From an uncultured Clostridia bacterium (GTDB lineage: Bacteria > Bacillota > Clostridia > TANB77 > CAG-508), in NCBI GenBank assembly GCA_947624925.1, contig CANQMG010000024.1:1-17750 (forward strand): a stretch of DNA of 17,750 nucleotides, written 5' to 3'. The translations under genes were made by a program, and so were the position numbers. This document shows positions 6,164 to 12,122 of the stretch, in pieces. Numbering within the stretch: position 1 is the first letter of the stretch; every line of letters begins with the position of its first letter. The notes under the pieces are model-generated. The model did no database searches. It was not told the origin of the DNA and was given only the letters and a program-made list of their open reading frames with translations.

Positions 6164-6664
6164 ATGAGTTATAAAAATAAAGTTTATGTGTCTATGGATG
6201 CAGACAATGATTTAAGATATTATTATTTAATGAAGGCATGGAAACAAAACGATAACACAGATTTTAATTTTTATGATGCACATGATTTGAACAATATTTA
6301 TGATAAAAGTGAAGAATCAATAAAAGCAGGTTTACAGGAGAGATTTAGAAATACAAAAGTATTTGTTTTATTAGTTGGTGACCATACAAAATATTTATAC
6401 AAATATGTTAGATGGGAAATAGAACAAGCAATAAAAAGAGATATTCCATGTATAGTTGTTAATTTAAATGGAAAGAGAAGTATGGATGAAGACAAATGTC
6501 CAGCTTTAATGAGAGACCATTTAGCAATGCATATAAGTTTTAATTCTAAAATTTTACAATATGCTCTTGAAAATTGGCCTAGTTCATATGAACAATACAC
6601 TAAAGAAGGAAAAAGCGGAGCATATTATTATAAAGATAATGTATATAGGGAATTGGGATTATAA
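6164..6664 (+). CDS. thsB: Thoeris-type TIR-like protein ThsB (MTH538/DUF1863 TIR-like fold)
   Basis: 166 residues, one TIR-like domain of the MTH538 type found in Thoeris ThsB proteins. Visible elements are the first strand KVYVSMDADNDLRYYYLMKAW, the SEESIKAGLQERFRNTKVFVLLVGDHT segment (residues 49-75), and the conserved helix start YVRWEIEQAI, where Glu85 is the expected catalytic residue. By family knowledge such TIRs sense infection and convert NAD+ to an ADP-ribose-type signal that activates the partner ThsA. Translation is supported by AAAGGAG upstream of the ATG. Its stop overlaps the start of the next gene by one base (TAATG), so the two are coupled. The assignment rests on the fold plus the partner. 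Confidence 0.8.
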   Translation: MSYKNKVYVSMDADNDLRYYYLMKAWKQNDNTDFNFYDAHDLNNIYDKSEESIKAGLQERFRNTKVFVLLVGDHTKYLYKYVRWEIEQAIKRDIPCIVVNLNGKRSMDEDKCPALMRDHLAMHISFNSKILQYALENWPSSYEQYTKEGKSGAYYYKDNVYRELGL

Positions 6665-7557
6665 TGGAGTATTTTATAAAAAATATATGGCCAGTTTTAA
6701 AAAAGGATGTTATTAGTATACTAGCTTACATTGGAGCTATTGTAACTATTAATGATATTTTTGGATTTTTTGATGTAACTATTTCAACAATATTGTATGT
6801 TATAATCCTAATTGTAGGTATAATAGTAGTTATTGTTGCTAACTGGCCCAAAAGGGAATATTTATTTAATATAAAAAATAGAGATATAAAAATAAAATTA
6901 AAAATTGGTGATTTGTTAAAAGAGAAAGCAGCAATAGTAGTACCAACAAATTCAACATTTGATACAAATACAGAAAATGATTTTATTAGTATAAATAGTG
7001 TTCAGGGGCAAGTTCAAAACAAATATTTTAAAAATAATATTACTACATTGGATTATCTAATTGAAAAAGAGTTAGAAGATAAAAAATATATAGAACTAAA
7101 AGATAGAGAAAAAACAAAAACAAAAAGATATGAAATTGGAACTACAGTTGAAATCAATCAAAATGGATGTAGATTTTATTTTTTAGCTGATTCAGATATA
7201 AATGCAAAAGGTAAAACAATAAATCCTTCAACTATGAATATTACTGATTCTTTATCACGATTATGGCAACATATTGGAGAGTATGGACATGTTGAACCTA
7301 TCGCTATTCCAATTATAGGAACTGGAAGAATGGGAATAGTGGATTCCAGAGAAGAGATACTTAAGCATATAATATTTTCATTTGTAGCCAATAACACAAC
7401 GAAAAAAATAGCAACAGAATTAATTATTTGCATTAGAAAAGATGATATCAAGAAATATAATATAAATATAAATAAAATAGTTGAATATATAAAATATACA
7501 TGTGAATATCAATATGAAAAGATCAAGGAAATTAATAATGGAATAGGAATAGAATAA
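6664..7557 (+). CDS. thsA: Thoeris effector ThsA, transmembrane plus macro-domain type
   Basis: 297 residues. Two membrane segments (about 15-35 and 39-60) precede a cytosolic macro-like domain. The macro-type phosphate loops are AAIVVPTNSTFDT (residues 89-101) and IAIPIIGTGRMGI (213-225). This architecture, paired with a TIR gene, is that of the ThsA form with membrane segments and a macro domain (often called type II Thoeris). By family knowledge the macro domain binds the TIR-made nucleotide signal, and the membrane part then damages the membrane of infected cells. There is no SIR2 domain, so this is not the NAD-degrading ThsA of type I. Ribosome binding is weak, and translation is probably by re-initiation from thsB. 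A terminator follows. Confidence 0.8.
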   Translation: MEYFIKNIWPVLKKDVISILAYIGAIVTINDIFGFFDVTISTILYVIILIVGIIVVIVANWPKREYLFNIKNRDIKIKLKIGDLLKEKAAIVVPTNSTFDTNTENDFISINSVQGQVQNKYFKNNITTLDYLIEKELEDKKYIELKDREKTKTKRYEIGTTVEINQNGCRFYFLADSDINAKGKTINPSTMNITDSLSRLWQHIGEYGHVEPIAIPIIGTGRMGIVDSREEILKHIIFSFVANNTTKKIATELIICIRKDDIKKYNININKIVEYIKYTCEYQYEKIKEINNGIGIE

Positions 7558-7569
7558 AAAATAAATTTA

Positions 7570-7601
7570 AAGGAAAAGCACTTAACTTTTCCTTATTTTT
7601 T
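7570..7601 (+). terminator. Terminator of the Thoeris operon
   Basis: A 9-bp perfect stem AAGGAAAAG (7570-7578) with CTTTTCCTT (7586-7594) and a 7-base loop is followed by ATTTTTT. It starts 12 bases after the thsA stop and separates it from the convergent gene at 7633. Confidence 0.85.
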
Positions 7602-7632
7602 AATATTTTAGATATATATAAATCAAATGCTT

Positions 7633-8172
7633 TTAAAGAGTTTTAAAATTTTCATTTAAGTGTAATTCATTGATTATCTCATTATTTTTGACATAAAAAT
7701 CATTTTCTAATTTTCTAAAGTCTGTTAACTTTATTTTTGCATATGACAAAGGAGGTAATATTTCTCCTGTTAAATCATATTTTATTTGAGTAATTAATAG
7801 ACAATAAGCAGTAATTGTTAAAATTGTTTGATTACTATTCTTTTCACTAGGAGATTGATTTATATTTTGATTATTATATAAACTAGTCTGTAAATAGGTT
7901 AATATTTTAATTGCATCTAAACTTCCGTATGAAAGTATATTTGAAACTAATAATTGATATGTTTTTGGGCTAATATTATTTGGATCATTTAGTAAATTCG
8001 ATACATCAAGAATAATAGATTGCAATTTTTCAATATTTAATGTTGTTTTGTTATTTTTTAGCTCTTCTTTATAATTCCTTTTATTCATATTATAAGTAAC
8101 AATTAAACCTATTATTGTAATAATACTCGTTATAGTAGTTGATATTAAAGCAGCTATTATTTCATCTCCCAT
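7633..8172 (-). CDS. Small membrane-anchored protein of unknown function
   Basis: 179 residues. One N-terminal membrane segment (about residues 6-27, AALISTTITSIITIIGLIVTY) is followed by a soluble, mostly helical domain facing the cytosol, judged by the positively charged NKRNYKEELK just after the membrane segment. A second hydrophobic stretch (ILTITAYCLLITQI, about 117-130) is probably buried rather than membrane-spanning. I do not recognise the family. It is the second gene of a leftward operon: its AAGGAGG site starts in the stop codon of the gene upstream, 14 bases before its own ATG. Co-expression with the Cys4 protein under the element's operator pair links the two functionally. Confidence 0.65.
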   Translation of the reverse strand: MGDEIIAALISTTITSIITIIGLIVTYNMNKRNYKEELKNNKTTLNIEKLQSIILDVSNLLNDPNNISPKTYQLLVSNILSYGSLDAIKILTYLQTSLYNNQNINQSPSEKNSNQTILTITAYCLLITQIKYDLTGEILPPLSYAKIKLTDFRKLENDFYVKNNEIINELHLNENFKTL

Positions 8173-8186
8173 ATTTAAAAACCTCC

Positions 8187-9386
8187 TTAGTTTTCATCTA
8201 ACCATTTATCAAAATCTTCATAAGTTTTTTTCTCATTTCTTATATCATCCATAAATTTTTTAGCATCTTTTTTCCAATTTTCATAATCTTTTTTGTAAAC
8301 TTCTATATCAGGATTACGCTTTACTAACATTGCTTTTTTGGCATAAATCTTACGGTATTTACCATAAACTTTATCATTTTCTTGCTTAATTCTTTGAGCA
8401 ATTTGGTTACCAATATCTTTGCAGGTCTGAGTACCTTTAAATAAATTATCGCAATAACTAACTCTTGGATTATCAGTTATAAAGTATTTACCACAATTCT
8501 TACATTTTTTTATTATATAATTATTTTCTTCTACAAATTTAAATAATGTAATATAAAGTATAGTATAAACACTAGGACTTGTTGCATTAGTTTCGGCATA
8601 TACATCAGCAAAATGTTGCCCAGTTGTGAAAAACTCCAATAATTTTTCTTCACTACTTTCAAGATATTCAGGAATGATTTTATAATTAAAAGCATCATCT
8701 ATTTGAAAATCAGTAACATACTGTTTTAATATTTTAAAATGTGAAGTATAATAAATATAGAAACGTATCTTATTAGTCATTGCTCTTGAATTTTCAAGAG
8801 GATGTTTGGTGAATATGTAGTCAACAAATTCAGAGTAAATTTTTTGAACTTGTATAGCATCTTTTTTTATTGATTTGAAGTATTTTTTTCCTAAATTTTC
8901 AATCTCACTATAACTATAAGACTTATCAATCTTTAAATTTTCTATATCGTTTTTTTCAAAATATCTTATATAAGAGGTAAAAAATTTAGTAAACCAAACA
9001 AAATATTCATCAAAATTAGAGAAATCTGTATTTAAAAAATCAATTAAATTTGTTCCAGTGTCACAAATTGAAAAATGTTCTTTTATAAAGAAATGACAAT
9101 TTGGAAGTTCACCTAATTCGTAGTAATGTAGCTTTTTGGGTATATCTAAATGATCTATTTTTCTTTTTATTTCATTTGTAAAAGGTTTGGTTTTTACACG
9201 TTTAGTAAATAATTCTTCATATTCTTTATATTCATCTTCAGTTAAGCAATCTTTTATAATATCTAAAATTGAAACACCTTCAGGTAATTTACGATCTGGA
9301 TCACCATACAATAGAGTTATATGTTTAATTTCTTCTTCAGCAGTAATAGAGATGTTTATATTACTATTTATTTTATTTTCTTTCAT
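8187..9386 (-). CDS. Cys4 zinc-finger protein, resembling DUF6076 proteins of mobile elements
   Basis: 399 residues. The N-terminal 280 residues are helical with many aromatic residues and no recognised domain. A zinc-binding knuckle follows: Cys295 and Cys298 in KKCKNCGKYF, then Cys312 and Cys322 (YCDN, TCKDIG). After it comes a basic helical segment, QRIKQENDKVYGKYRKIYAKK, and an acidic/aromatic C-terminus. The combination of CxxCGKYF, YCDN, TCK and the basic helix resembles DUF6076-type proteins, whose function is not known to me. It is the first gene of a leftward operon, divergent from the excisionase/replication operon. A GGAGG site fixes the start, and two GTTAAC boxes lie upstream. 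Nucleic-acid binding is plausible but not shown. Confidence 0.65.
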   Translation of the reverse strand: MKENKINSNINISITAEEEIKHITLLYGDPDRKLPEGVSILDIIKDCLTEDEYKEYEELFTKRVKTKPFTNEIKRKIDHLDIPKKLHYYELGELPNCHFFIKEHFSICDTGTNLIDFLNTDFSNFDEYFVWFTKFFTSYIRYFEKNDIENLKIDKSYSYSEIENLGKKYFKSIKKDAIQVQKIYSEFVDYIFTKHPLENSRAMTNKIRFYIYYTSHFKILKQYVTDFQIDDAFNYKIIPEYLESSEEKLLEFFTTGQHFADVYAETNATSPSVYTILYITLFKFVEENNYIIKKCKNCGKYFITDNPRVSYCDNLFKGTQTCKDIGNQIAQRIKQENDKVYGKYRKIYAKKAMLVKRNPDIEVYKKDYENWKKDAKKFMDDIRNEKKTYEDFDKWLDEN

Positions 9387-9395
9387 AATTCCTCC

Positions 9396-9437
9396 GTTAA
9401 CAGTAGATAAAAATAATTAAAGTTAACCTGCTATCAA
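9396..9437 (-). promoter_or_regulatory. Probable promoter of the Cys4 operon with paired GTTAAC operators
   Basis: On the minus strand TTGATA (9437-9432) and a weak -10 TATTTT (9415-9410) are 16 bases apart. GTTAAC occurs at 9427-9422 in the spacer and at 9401-9396, next to the ribosome site. They are 26 bp apart, the same arrangement as at the integrase promoter. The promoter hexamers are weaker than those of the other two promoters, so the operator spacing is the main support. Confidence 0.45.
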
Positions 9438-9453
9438 AATAACCTAAAAAGTA

Positions 9454-9497
9454 TTTACAAAGTTAACTATAAACAATATAATACATTTGTTAACAAA
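9454..9497 (+). promoter_or_regulatory. Promoter of the excisionase/replication operon with paired GTTAAC operators
   Basis: TTTACA (9454-9459), 17 bases, and a perfect TATAAT (9477-9482). GTTAAC at 9462-9467 is in the spacer. A second at 9489-9494, inside the perfect 12-base palindrome TTTGTTAACAAA (9486-9497), covers the transcription start 6 bases after the -10. Box-to-box distance is 27 bp. Binding there would be expected to repress the excision and replication genes. Confidence 0.65.
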
Positions 9498-9537
9498 AGT
9501 CAATATTAAATTACAAAAAAAGATTGGAGGTGGGAAA

Positions 9538-9735
9538 ATGGAACTACAAAAGATTCAAAGAACAACACTAACGATGAAAGAAGCAAGTGAGTATTTAGGA
9601 ATTTCTTATTGGTTAATTAATCAACTAGTAAGAAGAAAACAAATACCATGTTCTAAAGTTGGTGGAAAATATTTATTTAGAGTACAAGCTTTAGATGAAT
9701 ATTTATCAAAAATGGAAAAAGAATCAATAGATTAG
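9538..9735 (+). CDS. Excisionase/AlpA-type small HTH protein
   Basis: 65 residues from the ATG that follows the strong GGAGGTGGG site; an upstream in-frame ATG at 9487 has no ribosome site and lies in the operator palindrome. The protein is almost entirely an excisionase-type MerR-like winged helix (HTH_17): LTMKEASEYLGISYWLINQLVRRKQIPCSKVGGKYLFRVQALDEYL, read in parts as the helix-turn-helix, the wing (VGGKYLFR) and the closing helix. Such proteins either direct integrase toward excision or activate transcription of the element's early operon. It heads the operon with the replication genes. Confidence 0.8.
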   Translation: MELQKIQRTTLTMKEASEYLGISYWLINQLVRRKQIPCSKVGGKYLFRVQALDEYLSKMEKESID

Positions 9736-9763
9736 ATTCAAAAGAAAGTGAGGAAAGGAGGAT

Positions 9764-10273
9764 ATGGCTAATTTACAATGGTTAAAATTATCTACGGATT
9801 TTTTTGATAATAACAAAATAAAATTGCTAGAAAGCGAAAAGGATGGGGATACAATAATTAGAGTATGGATACAACTTTTAATAACAGCAATGAAAAGCAA
9901 TTATCAAGGTAGATTATCTATAACAGAAGATAAACCGATGACGGCGGATGATATTTCAAAGATTATGGGAAAGTCTGAGAAAAAAATTACAAAATATTTG
10001 GAAAAATTTGAAGAATTACAAATGATTATCATAGAAGAAAATTTTTATAAAATCAAAAATTGGTCTAAGTACCAGAGTGCTGATAAACTTGAAGAAATCA
10101 GAATACAAAATTGTTTAAGACAACAAAAATATCGTGAAAAAAAGAAAAGTGAAACAGAAAAAAGTAACGTTACAATAACACAACATAACACTAAAGAAGA
10201 GAAAAAGACTAGAAATAAGATAGAAAAAGAAGGAGATAAGAATAGAAGTGGATTTAAAGAATTCAAATTATAA
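9764..10273 (+). CDS. Phage replisome organizer N-terminal domain protein (replication initiation)
   Basis: 169 residues. The first 120 resemble the phage replisome organizer N-terminal winged-helix domain. It opens WLKLSTDFFDNNKIKLLES, followed by GDTIIRVWIQLLITAMKSNYQG, an ISKIMGK-type recognition region and KNWSKYQSADKLEEIR. These proteins bind the replication origin and recruit the helicase loader. The C-terminal 45 residues are a charged, disordered Lys/Glu tail without the usual DnaD-like C-domain, so it is shorter than full-length organizers. AAAGGAGG lies close upstream of the ATG. It overlaps the DnaC-like gene by 26 bases, which supports a joint role in loading helicase at the element's origin. 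Confidence 0.8.
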   Translation: MANLQWLKLSTDFFDNNKIKLLESEKDGDTIIRVWIQLLITAMKSNYQGRLSITEDKPMTADDISKIMGKSEKKITKYLEKFEELQMIIIEENFYKIKNWSKYQSADKLEEIRIQNCLRQQKYREKKKSETEKSNVTITQHNTKEEKKTRNKIEKEGDKNRSGFKEFKL

Positions 10274-11090
10274 AGTTATCACCAATGAAGGTGCAAAATG
10301 TGGATTTTGTAATAAAAATTTAAAGCCAATTGGATTGGATTATTTGTATGCAAATTATGATAAAAACATGATCGAATATGAAAGATGTAATTGTGAAAAA
10401 GCAATTCAATTTTGGAAAGAATTTGATTTAGAACAAGAAGAAAAACAAAGACAGGAAAAGAATAGAAAAATTATTAATAATATTTATAAAGATAACTATA
10501 TGAAAAAGAGATTACAAAAATATAATTTTGAAAATTTTAGTGATACATACAAAGAGAAAAATGTTATAAATCAATTAATAAAATTTACAGATTTATGCAT
10601 TAAATCCGAAATGAAAAATGGATTAATAATTTCTGGAAATATAGGCTATGAAAAAACTTATTTAGCAGCTTGTATTGCTAATAAAATGATTGAAAATAAT
10701 AAAATTGTATTGATGGAAAAAGGTGGTTCTATAATTGATAAAATTAAAGAATCATTTAACAAAGAAGGACTATCAGAAATAGAAATTATTGAACTATATT
10801 CTAATGTAGATATGTTAATTATTGATGATTTTGGTAATGAAAATTTAAGCAAATGGGCTTTGGAAAAGCTATATAAAATCATTAGTAATAGATATGATAA
10901 TGAATTACCAATTGTTATTACAACTAGATATAATAAAGAGCAATTAATTGAACAATTATCTACTGAAAAAGATACAGAAATTGCAGAAGAAATTGTTAAA
11001 GTTCTGAATGAAATGTGTTATGGAATTGCAATTACAGAAGAGAGAAAAACAAAAGAAAAAGTTAGCATAAGCGACCAAACTATTTGCTAA
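10248..11090 (+). CDS. DnaC/IstB-like AAA+ helicase loader with an altered P-loop
   Basis: 280 residues, starting at a GTG with AGGAG 12 bases upstream, inside the end of the previous gene. An N-terminal zinc-binding region (Cys18, Cys21, Cys47, Cys49) precedes the AAA+ core. The Walker A loop reads GNIGYEKT (130-137): Glu135 replaces the glycine that normally precedes the catalytic Lys136, as in GxxGxGKT. Walker B (MLIIDDFG, 189-196) and sensor I (VITTRYN, 223-229) look normal. The family loads the replicative helicase DnaB/DnaC onto origin DNA. Whether this protein still hydrolyses ATP is uncertain. It is the last gene of the excisionase-rep operon, with a strong hairpin 50 bases after the stop. 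Confidence 0.82.
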   Translation: MDLKNSNYKVITNEGAKCGFCNKNLKPIGLDYLYANYDKNMIEYERCNCEKAIQFWKEFDLEQEEKQRQEKNRKIINNIYKDNYMKKRLQKYNFENFSDTYKEKNVINQLIKFTDLCIKSEMKNGLIISGNIGYEKTYLAACIANKMIENNKIVLMEKGGSIIDKIKESFNKEGLSEIEIIELYSNVDMLIIDDFGNENLSKWALEKLYKIISNRYDNELPIVITTRYNKEQLIEQLSTEKDTEIAEEIVKVLNEMCYGIAITEERKTKEKVSISDQTIC

Positions 11091-11141
11091 CTCAATCTAA
11101 ATATCTAATAAAATTATAATATAAATTATATTAATTGTAAA

Positions 11142-11178
11142 TAGAAAAAGTTTGAATTTTTTGTTCAAACTTTTTCTA
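11142..11178 (+). terminator. Terminator of the replication operon
   Basis: A perfect 15-bp stem (11142-11156 with 11164-11178) has a 7-base T-rich loop. The T-run lies within the 3' arm (CTTTTTCTA) rather than after it. The stem is palindromic enough to act in both directions. Confidence 0.7.
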
Positions 11179-11229
11179 AAATACAAACAAGAGTTACTAA
11201 AAAAATGAATAAAAATTTCCCTCGGAGAG

Positions 11230-11378
11230 CCCAAAAGGGTATTAGGGCATTTGCCCTAAACAGCAAAAAGGGTGTCAAAACACCAAGCTGGCGAATATTA
11301 GGTACTAAAAAATACTACCTATATTCGAGCAAAATAAATTTTGCTTATTATTAATGCTACATAAACTAGCATTAATAA
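11230..11378. other. Array of five consecutive hairpins; candidate replication origin or structured RNA
   Basis: This gene-free stretch (11091-11404) holds hairpins one after another. They are CCC/GGG (11230-11239), TTAGGGC/GCCCTAA (11242-11259), GGTGT/ACACC (11271-11284), a 12-bp stem with one bulge CGAATAT-AGGTA/TACCT-ATATTCG (11292-11327), AGCAAAA/TTTTGCT (11328-11345), and a perfect 12-bp stem (11348-11359 with 11367-11378). That is five main stems plus the minor first one. It follows directly after the rep and DnaC-like genes, where small integrative elements and phage satellites carry their origin. It could also be an oriT, a single-strand origin, or a regulatory RNA for the next gene. 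Confidence 0.45.
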
Positions 11379-11404
11379 ATTGTCATAATAAGGAAGTGAT
11401 TAAA

Positions 11405-12028
11405 ATGTGGAGAAGTTCAGAACAAGCTTTAGATAGTATTTTTTTATCATACAATAAAATTTTAAATAGATTACACAATTTAGGATTAACGACTAAACAT
11501 GGAAAAGAAATATCACATGTTGATTTAAGAAAAGCTATAGAGGTTATGTTAAAAAAACATCCAACTTGTAGATGGAGAAGTAAAAAAGTAAGAAGTAGAA
11601 AATATTTTGTTTTAATTGAAGGGTATTATTGGTTACTAAATGTGTATTTTCAAAAAGAAAAATCTTTAATAGATGCTGATGTGGATTTTTTTGAAGATAG
11701 AATTAGACAATATGAAGAATTATTGAAAGTACAACACAATGAAAATTGGTGGAATGAAGATATGGATATAAAACAATTATGTGAGTATTTTTACAGGAAA
11801 GATATTACAGTTAGAAAAGCAATTAAGAAAATGTGTGATAGTGGATTTGAGCAATATAAATTTTTAGTTGATGGCCAAGTTGTTATTTCTAGTAAAGGTG
11901 TTGAGTGGATTTGTAAAAATTTCTTTAAACAAAAGTATTTGAAATTGTTAGAAAAGCATAAGATGGAATTAACGGAGGAGTATATAAAACAGGGATATAT
12001 TTATGATGAATTTTTTGAAAAAAATTAA
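11405..12028 (+). CDS. Protein of unknown function with a possible winged-helix C-terminal half
   Basis: 207 residues from the ATG preceded by AAGGAAGTGAT; the longer frame from 11354 begins inside a hairpin without a ribosome site. I do not recognise it. The N-terminal half is basic (CRWRSKKVRSRKYFVL, near residues 58-73) after a helical segment with SEQALDSIFLSYNKILNRL. The C-terminal half contains MDIKQLCEYFYRKDITVRKAIKKM, which reads like a small helix-turn-helix, followed by VDGQVVISSKGVEWI, a possible wing. DNA or RNA binding is therefore plausible. It has no membrane segment or Cys cluster. It sits between the hairpin array and the type I restriction genes, in the same direction, and could serve either. 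Confidence 0.6.
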   Translation: MWRSSEQALDSIFLSYNKILNRLHNLGLTTKHGKEISHVDLRKAIEVMLKKHPTCRWRSKKVRSRKYFVLIEGYYWLLNVYFQKEKSLIDADVDFFEDRIRQYEELLKVQHNENWWNEDMDIKQLCEYFYRKDITVRKAIKKMCDSGFEQYKFLVDGQVVISSKGVEWICKNFFKQKYLKLLEKHKMELTEEYIKQGYIYDEFFEKN

Positions 12029-12051
12029 ATGTAAATATTTAGAAGTACCTG

Positions 12052-12080
12052 TTGAGAAAAATGTCGTTTTGTGATATAAA
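12052..12080 (+). promoter_or_regulatory. Probable promoter of hsdR-hsdM
   Basis: TTGAGA (12052-12057), exactly 17 bases, and TATAAA (12075-12080), about 40 bases before the hsdR ATG. No GTTAAC operator is present, so the restriction genes appear to be expressed independently of the element's core control. Confidence 0.6.
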
Positions 12081-12122
12081 ATATACTAGAGTTATTATAA
12101 ATGATTGTTGGGGGAATAAATA

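Noticed and set aside
9487..9537. Longer N-terminus for the excisionase-like protein
   Set aside because: The upstream ATG lies in the operator palindrome at the predicted transcription start and has no ribosome site. The ATG at 9538 has GGAGGTGGG directly before it.
11230..11378. Retron or CRISPR-like structure
   Set aside because: There is no reverse transcriptase nearby, the hairpins differ from each other, and there are no regular direct repeats with spacers.
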